Made by a program: the position numbers and the translations under genes. From IMG/VR virus record IMGVR_UViG_3300033981_000848, positions 1 through 59,942 of that record: DNA of 59,942 nt. One strand, given 5' to 3'. Positions within the stretch are counted from its first letter, which is position 1. The number at the start of each line of letters is the position of its first letter. Shown here in pieces: positions 8,852-20,400 of this stretch. The DNA comes from a virus. The notes under the pieces were generated by a model. That model was not told where the DNA came from. It searched no databases and saw only the letters and a list, made by a program, of their open reading frames with translations.

Positions 8852-11383
8852 ATGGATAAAAAACTAAAAAAACTTCCTAGAGCAAGAACTGGATATCAAA
8901 TTCAAGGTTCTTTAGCTAATGATGTACCTGCTTTTGGTGGTGCAGATTATAATGCATACATTGGTAAACCAAGCTTAAGAGTTAGAAATTCTATGGGAGC
9001 TGTTCCTAGAGAAGAAGCTAACATAGAAGCAGAGGGTGGAGAAACATTAGTGGGAGATATAGATGGTTCTACATTTCCATCATTCTATAATATAAAAGGT
9101 CCAAGACATTCATCTGGTGGAGTACCTATGAACTTACCAGATGACACATTTATTTTTAGTGACACACAGTCAATGAAAATAACTGATCCTGAAATCTTAA
9201 AGATGTTTGGTAAAACACCTAAAAAAGGTGGATATACGCCAGCAGAATTATCTAAGACTTATGACATAAATAAATATAGAAAACTTTTGCAAGATCCTGA
9301 CTCCAATAAAATGGAAAAGAAAACTGCAGAAATGATGATTAAAAATTATGTCATGAAACTTGGTGCATTAGCACTTGCACAAGAATCTAAAAAAGGTTTT
9401 CCTCAAGGTATACCTGTTATTGCTAAGCCATACATGGAAGCTAATGGAATTACAGAAGAAGATTTAATGCCAGAAGGTATCAGTGAAGAAGAACAAATGA
9501 TGCCGCAAGAAGGTATGCCACAAGAAGAAATGGTAGAAGAACAAATGGAAGAGCAACCAATGCCACAGCAAATGCCATCTGGAGAACCAATTGCACAACC
9601 ATCTATGGAAGAACAGATGATGAGTGCACAACAAATGTCTCCAGAACAAATGCAAGAAGCACCTATGGCTATGTATGGTATGACGGTTGGTGGTTATGAA
9701 ATGCCATTTGCACAATATGGAATTTCTCTTGGTGGAGGTAATCCTAATAACTATTTAGGAAGAAGAGAAAGAATGCTAGGAAGCGGTCCATTTATGGCCA
9801 GAGAAGGCATTATAATTGGTGGTACTAATATGCCATTGATTATGCAAAATGGTGGAAGTACAAGTAAGTTAAATACATTTGAAGGAGGAGGACAAATTAC
9901 TGAAGCAGATTTAACAAAAGAAGACTTAGAGGTAATTAAGAAAAAATGGAATGGTAAGAAACAAGCATACATTGATTTTATAAATACTAAAAGAGCAATA
10001 GAAGAAAATGTTGATTTTCAAAATGACTTGTATGCACAATATCAAAAAGATATAGAAAATAAAGAAAACTATACTAAGAGTCAAAGAGAAAAACTATATA
10101 CCGGTTATGCACCGGAATTAAGAAAGCTTGATAAAAAATCTGTTGTAGATCAATTACTAGCGCAAGAAGAAAGAAATGCAAGGCTAGAAGCTTTTGGTTT
10201 AGATGCTTCTAAAACAGAACAAAATGTATCAGGAAGTACTGGTACTAATGCTGCAGCAAATAAATTAATACAAAAAAATCCTGATGGACTTGGTGATTTA
10301 GATTTTTCTAGTGGCTTTAAAGGTCAAGCGGCATATATTGCATATAGAAATTTATTAGGAACTGAAAAATATAAACCATATGGTCAGTTCCAAGTTGGTG
10401 TTGGTGATGAAGAAATAGCAGGAAAAAAAGGACAGGTATCAGGTATTGATCAATTTAATACAAATACTACATTAGGACAGAGAGTTAAATTTGCTCCACC
10501 AACTACAATAAAGAAATGTTTTTGTCCTGATCCTATAACTGGTGTGGAAAAAGAAGTTCCATTAAAAGATGGTAAGTGTGAGTGTGAACAGGAACAAAAA
10601 CCACAAGTTCAGTTTCCAGATGTACAGGCTCCGGGAGGAACATACTGGCCAGAATGGACAACTCAAGATAAGTTAAATCTTGCCACTGCAATGAGAACAA
10701 GAACTGGAATTGAGTACCCTACAGCAATGGTTCCTAGAGCACCTGAAATAAGTTTGCAGAAACAAGAGTGGCTTGCCCCTGTTCAAGCAGCACAAGCGGC
10801 AGCTGCCAAAAATTTAGATTTAATAGGGAAAACAGCAACACCATCTACAGCAAAACAAGCTATAGCTGCTTCATTAGAAGGTGATCTTATTAGTGCAATA
10901 CAAAATCCTATACTTCAAACACAGGCTGGTAATACTGGTATAGAAAATCAGGAAAGACAATTAAATTATCAAGCTGATATGAGTGAAGCTGCAAATAGAG
11001 CAAATATTTTTAATCAGTATATTGATAAAGTTGGAGCTGCTGAAAACTTCTATAGAGGTGAATTAAATGCAAAAGATGCATTAAAAACAGCAATGATGAA
11101 TCAGGGTATTAAAAATGCTGCTGATATATACAATATTCAAAGTGAGCAATATGCAATTGATCCTGTAACTGGAGTGCAAATCTTTAAGCAGGGTAAACCA
11201 TTAGAGCCTGAAAAACCTGAAGATGCTTTAGAATATGCAATGCAATTAAAAGCAAGTGGTCTTCCAGATGATATGCAAGAATTAGTATATAAAACTAGAT
11301 ATAGTAGATATGGAGGACCTGTATATCAGGTAGGTGGGATGGTTTATGGAGACACAGTTTATCCTTTTTATTACTATGAATAA
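8852..11383 (+). CDS. Conserved crAss-like virion protein with Met/Gln/Glu-rich segment
   Basis: 843 residues. The N-terminal part (about residues 50-140) contains NIEAEGGETLVGDIDG, then RHSSGGVPMNLPDD and FIFSDTQSMKI, a pattern I recognise from virion proteins of crAss-like and other Bacteroidota phages; its exact role is unknown to me. Residues about 205-275 are a Met/Gln/Glu/Pro-rich low-complexity stretch. A Cys cluster (C556-x-C558 ... C576-x-C578) could bind a metal. GG motifs recur (MTVGGYEM, MQNGGS, YGGPVYQVGGMVY) and the C-terminus is strongly aromatic (PFYYYE). The start ATG lies two bases after the preceding TAA, so the two genes are cotranscribed. It is followed by the second candidate late promoter. 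Confidence 0.82.
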   Translation: MDKKLKKLPRARTGYQIQGSLANDVPAFGGADYNAYIGKPSLRVRNSMGAVPREEANIEAEGGETLVGDIDGSTFPSFYNIKGPRHSSGGVPMNLPDDTFIFSDTQSMKITDPEILKMFGKTPKKGGYTPAELSKTYDINKYRKLLQDPDSNKMEKKTAEMMIKNYVMKLGALALAQESKKGFPQGIPVIAKPYMEANGITEEDLMPEGISEEEQMMPQEGMPQEEMVEEQMEEQPMPQQMPSGEPIAQPSMEEQMMSAQQMSPEQMQEAPMAMYGMTVGGYEMPFAQYGISLGGGNPNNYLGRRERMLGSGPFMAREGIIIGGTNMPLIMQNGGSTSKLNTFEGGGQITEADLTKEDLEVIKKKWNGKKQAYIDFINTKRAIEENVDFQNDLYAQYQKDIENKENYTKSQREKLYTGYAPELRKLDKKSVVDQLLAQEERNARLEAFGLDASKTEQNVSGSTGTNAAANKLIQKNPDGLGDLDFSSGFKGQAAYIAYRNLLGTEKYKPYGQFQVGVGDEEIAGKKGQVSGIDQFNTNTTLGQRVKFAPPTTIKKCFCPDPITGVEKEVPLKDGKCECEQEQKPQVQFPDVQAPGGTYWPEWTTQDKLNLATAMRTRTGIEYPTAMVPRAPEISLQKQEWLAPVQAAQAAAAKNLDLIGKTATPSTAKQAIAASLEGDLISAIQNPILQTQAGNTGIENQERQLNYQADMSEAANRANIFNQYIDKVGAAENFYRGELNAKDALKTAMMNQGIKNAADIYNIQSEQYAIDPVTGVQIFKQGKPLEPEKPEDALEYAMQLKASGLPDDMQELVYKTRYSRYGGPVYQVGGMVYGDTVYPFYYYE

Positions 11384-11445
11384 ACTTTTAAGGTTTATTA
11401 AACTTAAAATATTTTAATATATTTATACTATAGAAAGAAAAAACT
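11382..11445 (+). promoter_or_regulatory. Candidate late promoter/leader, copy 2
   Basis: Contains AAACTT-tta-AGGTTT (11382-11396) and TTTTAATATATTTA (11412-11425), again 30 bases apart; the long element differs from copy 1 at one of 14 positions. It precedes ATG 11446 and so could drive the whole 11446-38887 unit, including the RNA polymerase gene. Inferred promoter. Confidence 0.55.
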
Positions 11446-14400
11446 ATGGCAACTTTTACATCAGCCACTTTTATACCACAACTTCAGCCCTATCAACCTG
11501 ATCTTAATCTGTATTCTAATCTAATACAAAATAAACAGAATCAGTATGATAGTAACTGGAAATCACTAAATAGAGTATATGGTCAATATTTTTATGCAGA
11601 TCTTACAAGAGATGATAATATTCAGAAGAAAGATTATTTAGTAGATCAAATTAACTTTAATGTAGGTAGATTAGCGGGATTAGATCTTTCATTACAGCAG
11701 AATGTAAGTCAAGCAACACAAGTATTTAAGCCATTCTATGAAGATAAAGGTTTAATGAAAGATATGGCTTGGACTAAGAACTTTAATATGCAAGTTCTTA
11801 AAGCACAAGGTTTCCAGGGCTCTGCAAATGAAAAAGATAGAGCAATGTTTTGGGATACCGGTTTAAAAGAACTTGAATATAGAAGGGGAGAATTTAAAGA
11901 TGCTAGTGCAGAAAAAGCACTTAATTTTCAAAATGTACTATATACACCTTATGTAAATGTTCAAGATAAAGCACTTGAACTTGCAAAGGAATTTGGAAAT
12001 ATAGAAAGTGTTGAGATGAGTCAGGATGGAAGATGGGTTATTAAAAGAACCAATGGTCAAATTCTTGAAGAACCATTACAACATTTATTTGAAGCAAATC
12101 TGGGTAATGATCCACAGGTACAAGCTATATATAGCACGCAAGCATATGTAAATAGAAAAGATTATGCATATAGCAGGGCGGGTGAATTTAATGGAGATAG
12201 GAATGCTGCAGAGATGGATTATCTTGAGAAAAACTTTAATACTCTTAAGAGATCAAGTGAGTCAAGATATAAGCAGTTAAATGAATCTTCTGTAGCATAT
12301 GATAATAAGATCAAAGATCTTCAAAAGCAAATTGATAATGGTAATAAAGATCCACAGCTTCAGCAACAATTAGATGCTTATATAGAAAACAAATCTATTA
12401 ATGATGAGGTATTATCTCAATCAAAGAAGCAGTTAGATAAAATGAATAGTGGTCAGTCAAGTACTGCAACTACTTCAACTGGTTTTAAAAATCCATATGA
12501 GGATATTGAGACACTAAGATATATGGTTGATAATGGTGTTTCTGCTTCATTACTTGCTAGAGATTTAAACCAAGCAGCACATATATACGCTTATAGAAAT
12601 TCTAAAGTGGATATGGATGCAAATCCATATGCAATTATGGCTGATAAACATCAGTATAATTTAAGTGAGATTGCTGAAAGACATAAAAATGATTTAGAAA
12701 TACTAAGTATTAAAGTAGCTGCTGAGAGGAAGATGATGGTGGATAAAGAGAATGTTAAACTTGGTAGAGGAATGTTTAATGAAAAGGGTGAGTATGTACC
12801 ATTTGAAGATCAAGATTTTACATTTTTAGAAAGTGATTCAGAGGTTTCTACTGATGAAACAAATCAATATGAGCTTTCTAATAAAATGTTTAGAAATAAA
12901 GCTAACCAGTATTTTACTCCATATATAAATAATGTTACAAATACACTTCAGCAATTAATAAAGAGTGGTCAGATGACAGAGAAACAAGCTGGTCAAATAC
13001 TCAGTACACCAAATGCACCAGTTGAATCTCTTTCAGATTTTCTTAAAAAACATAAAGGTAATCTAGCTGGTTTTGCAAGTTTAACAGGAGCAGATGGTTT
13101 AGAAAAGATTAATTCCAATTTTAATACATTCTTAAAAAACAATGGTAATCTTTCTGTTATTAAAAATAACATGACAGCTTTACAAGAAAGTAATTTAGAA
13201 TTTACAGATTATATTGATTATGTAAAAGCTAATACTAAATGGAAAAAAGATTATGCAAATGTAACTGAAACAGAACTTGCAAGAAGAGGTATTGCAGATA
13301 AAGCCATTACTCAATTATTATATGATGATAATGGTAACCAAGTGTCTGCAGAAACTTTTGCAGCAAATGTTAAAAGAACCGGTATAGAAATTGGAGACCA
13401 AAGAAGTTTTTTGGAGGCTCTTGGTGATGCAGCACTTAGTACAGGAACATGGGCAGCAGCAGGAGCTGCGGGAGGAGCAGCAGCTGGATCTGCTTTTTTT
13501 GGAGTAGGTGCCGCTCCTGGTGCTGTATTTGGTGCATTTACTGGTGGAGTTGCAGGAATAATTAATTCATTCCTTGAAGGACCAAGTGCAGAAGAAAATT
13601 TAAAAGCGTTATATGAGAATCTTGTATCTACTGCAGACAAAGAGGTTTGGAGTGATTCAAGATTAATAAAAACTCCTCCGGTTGGTTATGAAAAAACCAC
13701 TGACCCAGGTACTGGTATGGCAGCAATGGGTATTAGATCAATCATGGTAAACCCTTACAGTAGTAAAGGAAGATATTATTGGAATGGTGTAATGAGTGAT
13801 GTAAATAAATTGGATTTTTCAGATTTTATGGGACAGGCTAGAATATCTGTTACAGGCCGTAGTGAAGCTGATTATGAGAATGCAGTTGGTGGAAGCAAAT
13901 ATAAAGCTATAATAAATGAGATACAAAGGGAAATGTCAAGACCATCTAGTAAAACAGATATGTTTAAATTATCGTCTGCTGTAGTTGCTGGTGGTAATGC
14001 AAATCTTGGTGCAATTATTATAAAACCATCTGCAGAGTTTTTGAAAAAATTCAAATCAACAAATGCTGATGATAATAATAATCTATTAAATAAAACTGAA
14101 TATGAAGATGCTTTAAAAAATGGAATAAGTATAATTGCAAATAGTGATTATTTACAAAATCCTTTATATCAAGAAAATTTTAAAGATCCTTTAGCATTAA
14201 GAGTAGATAATAGTCCTAATCAAACATACACTTATACTGATCCATTGGATGGTAGATATCAATTTGAGATTCAAAAAAATCCTTTAGGTATGGGAGATTA
14301 TAGTATAACAACAAAGTATCCTGTTTGGGATCCTACAATTGGAGACTTTAGAATTGCAACAACTAATGATAATACTATTACAGCTGGAAATAATTTGACT

Positions 14401-14484
14401 AATATAAGATTTCAAGCCTTGCAACAAGGTTGGCCAGCAATAAAAAAAATGAACGAACAAACAATGCAGTATGGCTCAAGATAA
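11446..14484 (+). CDS. Conserved virion cargo protein with glycine-zipper membrane segment
   Basis: 1012 residues. The N-terminal region (PYQPDLNLYSNLI, YGQYFYADLTRDDN, GLDLSLQQNVSQATQVFK, FKPFYEDKGLMKDMAW) is a pattern I recognise from crAss-like phage proteins encoded just upstream of the RNA polymerase genes. The middle is helical and charged, probably coiled coil. About residues 662-710 (13431-13580) form an Ala/Gly-rich hydrophobic stretch (GAAGGAAAGSAFFGVGAAPG) resembling a glycine zipper. This suggests a packaged protein that inserts into the host envelope during DNA entry; that role is inference. It overlaps the next gene by 14 bases (ATG 14471), which argues for translational coupling. 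Confidence 0.82.
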   Translation: MATFTSATFIPQLQPYQPDLNLYSNLIQNKQNQYDSNWKSLNRVYGQYFYADLTRDDNIQKKDYLVDQINFNVGRLAGLDLSLQQNVSQATQVFKPFYEDKGLMKDMAWTKNFNMQVLKAQGFQGSANEKDRAMFWDTGLKELEYRRGEFKDASAEKALNFQNVLYTPYVNVQDKALELAKEFGNIESVEMSQDGRWVIKRTNGQILEEPLQHLFEANLGNDPQVQAIYSTQAYVNRKDYAYSRAGEFNGDRNAAEMDYLEKNFNTLKRSSESRYKQLNESSVAYDNKIKDLQKQIDNGNKDPQLQQQLDAYIENKSINDEVLSQSKKQLDKMNSGQSSTATTSTGFKNPYEDIETLRYMVDNGVSASLLARDLNQAAHIYAYRNSKVDMDANPYAIMADKHQYNLSEIAERHKNDLEILSIKVAAERKMMVDKENVKLGRGMFNEKGEYVPFEDQDFTFLESDSEVSTDETNQYELSNKMFRNKANQYFTPYINNVTNTLQQLIKSGQMTEKQAGQILSTPNAPVESLSDFLKKHKGNLAGFASLTGADGLEKINSNFNTFLKNNGNLSVIKNNMTALQESNLEFTDYIDYVKANTKWKKDYANVTETELARRGIADKAITQLLYDDNGNQVSAETFAANVKRTGIEIGDQRSFLEALGDAALSTGTWAAAGAAGGAAAGSAFFGVGAAPGAVFGAFTGGVAGIINSFLEGPSAEENLKALYENLVSTADKEVWSDSRLIKTPPVGYEKTTDPGTGMAAMGIRSIMVNPYSSKGRYYWNGVMSDVNKLDFSDFMGQARISVTGRSEADYENAVGGSKYKAIINEIQREMSRPSSKTDMFKLSSAVVAGGNANLGAIIIKPSAEFLKKFKSTNADDNNNLLNKTEYEDALKNGISIIANSDYLQNPLYQENFKDPLALRVDNSPNQTYTYTDPLDGRYQFEIQKNPLGMGDYSITTKYPVWDPTIGDFRIATTNDNTITAGNNLTNIRFQALQQGWPAIKKMNEQTMQYGSR

Positions 14485-17400
14485 TACAAACTTTGACCCT
14501 CTTGCACCACTAGGTCCATCTATTGGTAAGTTTAATATGGATGTTACTAATCCACTTAACTTAGATCCTTATGGGTTTAAAAGATTAGATATAGATCAAG
14601 TTAAGTTAACTAATGTAATTCCTAATTATGGATCATTAACAAATCCACAAAGAAGTATTAGAGATAATGTTGTAGGTAACCCTCCAAATCCACCAGGTCC
14701 AAAAAAGAATGTGTCTTTTGAAGAATCTGCTCAAGCTGCAGATTCTTATATGAGATCCATATTTCAAACCAATCAGGACAAAAATGAGTATTCAAGAATA
14801 TTTGGATATAACGCAGGACCAGATGGTAATAACTATTATAAAAGATATGCGGCATATGGGTCTAAAAAAATGGATGAGGTAGGCTTCTCACCATTTAGAG
14901 ATAATGAAGCAATATATAATGAAAGAACCACTAAGTGGAATGATTTTACAAGAATGGTAAATCATTCATTGTTACCGGGTCTTTGGTTAGGAATAAAATC
15001 TGGTGCACAAGGAACTCTTGATATGCTTCAGGGAGATTTTACTTCTATTGATTTAAATAATGCAGAAGACTTTGAAAAGTATTCTAATATAGGTATGTCA
15101 ACTAAGGGAGGAGCATTTGGATTTATAAACAATGCTCTTAACTCTTTTGGATTATCAGCCGGTATTATTATTGAAACAATAGCTGAACAAGCAGCAACAA
15201 AAGCACTAGAAGCTGGATTAGTGGCTACTGGAGCTGGTATACCTGCAGCAGGTGCTCTTGAGGCTACTGCTGATGCTTCTGCAGTTGCAAAGATTGCTAA
15301 AGTTGGAAAACTATTTGGAAACTTAGATAAAGCTTTTGGCACGGCAGTAAAAACATTAGAATCAAGTCAAACAGCAAGAAACTTTTGGAAAGCGGTAAAT
15401 ACACCAATTGGAAAATTTATAAATCCATTGGGTAATACATTTGATGCAATGAATGATATTAGAAAGGCTCAAGCCTTTGGTAATTTAACATCTCTTGCAA
15501 AACTTTCAAAGACTGCTGGCGGCTTTTATAGAGACATGAAATTTATAAATGCTGCTGTTACTGAAGCTAAACTAGAAGGTGGTATGCAACAAAATAAAGT
15601 CTACTATGATTTATATAATTTGCATTACAAAAATACTGGGCAGGCTCCATCTAACAAACAGATGTATGATATGATGGTACAATCTGAAAAAGCTGGTCTA
15701 GAGAATTTAGGTTGGAATACAGGAGTTATTTATTTATCTAACAAACTTGTATTTCCAAGTATTGCAGGTGGAAAGGGAACAGCAAGTATTTTGGGTGCAA
15801 GAACTAAAGAGATTTTAAATCTTGAAAGAGGTAAGGTAGTTTTTAAAACAATAAAAGAAGAAGGTAAAAAACTTGCAAAGGGTGAGTTTACATATGTAGA
15901 AAATGGTATAAGGGGAAGTATAAAAAGACTTAGAGAGGATGGTTTTAAAGCTGGTTTTAAAAATCTTTCTGCAAAATCTGTTGTTGGTTTAGGAAAATAT
16001 TTTAAAGCAAATATTGGAGAAGGTTTACAAGAAAACTTTCAGGAAACAATATCTGAAGCTCTAGGTAATTATTATGTAAATACTTTTAACTCAGATGCTG
16101 TTAAAGCTCATTTATATTCTAAAGGTGCTATTGCAGATGCAAGTAGAAGTAAAGCATCTTACTTTAAAGATGCATGGGCAAATCAAAATCCATTTACAAA
16201 ACAAGGATTTGAAACATTTGCTACTGGATTTATAATGGGTGCTTTTGCTAGTCCAATTAATAATCTTCCAAACTGGGCATCTAATGGTTATAACAGAATG
16301 TTTAGACCAGAACACTATGCAGATTATAAAAATAAAAAGAATGCATTTGGTGAGAGTATTGCGGAAACACTTACTAAATTATATAATGAGAATCCAGGAG
16401 AATTTTTTGATTCTAAATTATTTAATCTTGGTAATCAAGAAATACTTACAAAGATTATTCAGGAGGGTGGAAGAAAAAATGTATTAGATGCTAAAGATTT
16501 TGCTTTAGTATCACAAGTTGTAACAGCATTGAGATCTGGAACACTTGATATGTTTAAAGAAAGAATTGAATCATTTAGAGACTTAACGCCAGAGGAATTT
16601 GAAGATGCTGTTCAAAATATTCCCAAAGGAGAGGGATTAAAATATCAATCAAGAATAGATGGTATAGTTCAAAGAATGAATGAAATCAAAACTAACTATG
16701 ATAAAATAAATGATAAATATGTTAATCCTATAGATATTTCACAGTATGAAAAAGGAACAGATGCATATAAACAGGCACAGTTATTTAGTCAGGCTTGGGA
16801 AGTAGCAAAAATGAATGCAATCTTTATGGGGTCTTCTTATCAAGATGCTGTAAAGAGAATGAAGGATATTAGTACTAAAATTAAATCATCTAAACCATTA
16901 TCTAAAATGACTGACTCTGAGATTCAGTTATTATTAGAACCAAGTAGAATGTTTAATGAGCGTAATATTTTAAAAGAAGAAATAGAAGCTCAAAAAAATG
17001 TATTATCACCAGAAGAACTTAGAAAGAAACAAAATAAGTTAAAAGCACTTGAGGCATTATCAGAGGCATATAAAAACTATGATAAATTTGAAAATAATCA
17101 AGTAAATGAAATCATAGAAAAGTTTAAAGAATCAGGTGAGCTACAAAATATAGCTGATGAAAATAACATTTCTATAGATGAAGCAGAAGTTCAACTCAGA
17201 AAAGAAATAAATAGAGCAAATAGAGTTGGTGAAAGAACTAATGAAAATAGATTAGAAGTTGAAGCTAATTTGGAAAATGCATACAAAGAGTATTTAAAAG
17301 CTATTGCAAATTCTACAGGAGATATTTATTTATCAGAAGAGGCTGAGGCTGCTTTTGAAATGATATTAGATAATTACAAGTTGGGTAAAGAATCTTCTAT

Positions 17401-20400
17401 TCTTGCAAACTATGTAAACGTATTAAATAATCCAAGAGATTTTATGGATCATGTCCAAAGAAATTATCTTTGGATGAGTAATCTTTACAATAATAGAAGA
17501 GACTACTTCTCTAATATAGTTAATCAACAACTTGATAATATAGAGCTTAACGCATTGCTAAATGAATTAGCAGATAGAAATGTATATATTAGTGAAGATG
17601 AAGCTGCAGAATTTTTAAGAACAGCAACTATACCTACTGAATTTTATGATGACACAAGAAAGGTAGTTATTAAAGAAGGTCATCCAGAATATGACAATTA
17701 TGCTATATTCTTTGAAAGAGCTGCTGCTGTAAGAAAGTTAAATCCAAAGGGGAGATCTGCAGATAATACTGCTTTAAATCTTACTTTGGCAAGATTGGAA
17801 GCTGAAAGAAAAGCTGCATTAGATGCTTTAGCTAAAACAGAAGAACGTGTAGAAAAAGGACCTATTAATATACCAAAGGGGACAAAAGCAACAATTAATG
17901 ATGTAGATCTTCAGATGAATGTTGGACAATACGCGGAGGTAAAATATAAATCAGGATTAAGAGTAAGAGAACTTATTTTGTACAAATCAAAAGAAGGTTT
18001 AAGATATAATGGTCCAACAGGTGAACTAGTCAATAAGAATAATGTTAAGCAAGGTTTTGAAGTTGGAAAGAAATATACATTAGAATTAGTTGCAGATAAA
18101 GCTGCTATAGATAAAATAAATTCTGAATTTACTGAGAAAAAAATAAATGCAATTCAAGAATTAACGGCAAGAGCTCAATCTGAGAAACTAACACAAGCTT
18201 CTACATTTATTCCATTTACAAAAAATACAAAGTTTGAGTTAATGGATGAAGCATTGAGAAAGCAACTTGAGAATGCATTTAATCAATATGTAGAAGATAC
18301 AGAAGGTCTTGCTGATGAATTAAGTGAAGTATCTGATGAAAAACTATTATCTGAGTTAGATAATTTTATTCAAAATAATCCAAGAGCAGAAAAAGTTATT
18401 GAGCAGTATAATAACAAAATGAAAGAGAAGTTAACTGCTCAACAATTAGATGAGGTAGAGCCGCCTGTTATGCAAGTAAGAGGTAAGGATCAGGACTTTA
18501 AAAATCTTGACATAAAGGATATTAAAGCTAACATAAAGAAAATAGAAACGGATATTAAGAAACTAAAAGACAAAACAGATCTTACAGATCAAGAAAGAGA
18601 AAATCTTGCAATACTAGAATTTAATCTTGCTCTTGCCAATAAGTATTTAAATTATAAATTAAACTTTAAAGAATCTCCAAAGAGATCAAAAGTAATTAAA
18701 GAGGTTTCTAAAGTAATTGATCAGCAAGGTGATATTACATTTGATGAAACAACAAATCAATATACTGTTAATGGTAACAAACTTGAGAAAGTCAATAAAG
18801 AAATTGAAAGGGTAATAAGTGAGAAGTATCAAGAAAAACAAAGAGATCAAATAGCTCAGATATATAATAATACATTAGCAAAGAATAATTCTGTTGATGA
18901 TTTTATATCTGAACTTAAGAAAGCAAATCTTCCTGGTTTTACAGAAGATACTTATAATGAGTTATCAGAAAAACTTAAAGCACTAACAGGTGAAACTACA
19001 GAAGCTCCTGTTACTAGTACTAAAGGTAGAAAAGGATTAAATAATATTGAAGAAATAATATTTTCAAATCCTAACTTTAAATTAGAAGGTTTCACTATAG
19101 ATGGTAATTATTGGAATGTAGTTACATCTACAGATAGAGCCAAAGTTCTTGTAAATATAAATGGAACTATTGTACCTTTTTATTTAACAACAGGACAAGC
19201 AGGTAAAGGCTTAGTTCCAGGTTGGTATCCATTTTTTGGTATTGGAAAAGATGGCTGGTTAAATAAAACAGATAAGTCTGATATGGAGACTTATTATGAA
19301 AGATATTGGGGCAAAGAAACAGCAGATATAGTAAAGTCAATATCTGAAGAATTAAATAACTTTTATGGAACAGATCCGTCTGCATTTACAAATGATGGAG
19401 ATCCAAATGCAACTTCAAAACCTTTATCAACTTTAGCAGATAAAGTAGAGGATTATATTAATTCTAAGTTGTCATATACTCCTGCAATAAACAATGCTGA
19501 TGCTAGGAAAACATTAAGAAGTAATGTAGAAAAACTTGGTAAAGAAATTACTTCTAAATATGATTCAGCACAAAGTTCTTTAGAACCAACTACAACAACT
19601 GAAGACATAGAAGCTAAGAAAGCTGATATAGAAAGAAGAAGACAAGAGGAGTTAAATAAAGCTTTTGATAATAATAAAAATGCTTTAAAAGATCAAATTG
19701 ATAAAGCAATAAAAGATAAGGGTTGGAAGACAGATAATGTATTATTTCATGGGGGTCCTAAGTTTGATAAATTTGATAAACAGTTTTTTCAAACTGGTGA
19801 ATATTCCAATGTAGACATGCGTAGAGTGGCAGAATCTATGGGTGTTAGAATTCCTAAAGGAAACTTTAGTTTTTCAGCTACTCCTATAACATCTCTTACA
19901 TATGCATTAAGATATGGAAAAAATAATCCTACTTTATATATAGTTAATAAAACAGAATCTCTTAATGCAAGAGAGCTTACAGGTAATAAAGAAAAAGATG
20001 CTCAAGAATGGATTATAGATGGAGATAACATCTTTGATACAATATCTGTTCCATTAATTCCAAATGCTGATAAAATCAATGCTAAATATGATGCAGAACT
20101 AGCTGCTTTAGAAGGTAAACCTACAAGTCAAGTTAGTACTGAAGGACCTAAAACAGGTTTTCGAACTTTTAATGTACCTATTTCTAAAAAAGAAGATATA
20201 GCAGATGTTGTAGCAGGACCATTAGTTCCAGCTTCAGAAATTTTCTGGGATAAAAATATTCAAACTACAGGTTCTTGGATAGAATCTATACAAGGAAAAG
20301 CTGGTGGACAAGATTATATTGAAATTGCATATGATAGTTTATCTGAAGAAAATAAAAAAATAGCTAATGAACTTAAAGAATCAGATACAAACTTTGGTGG

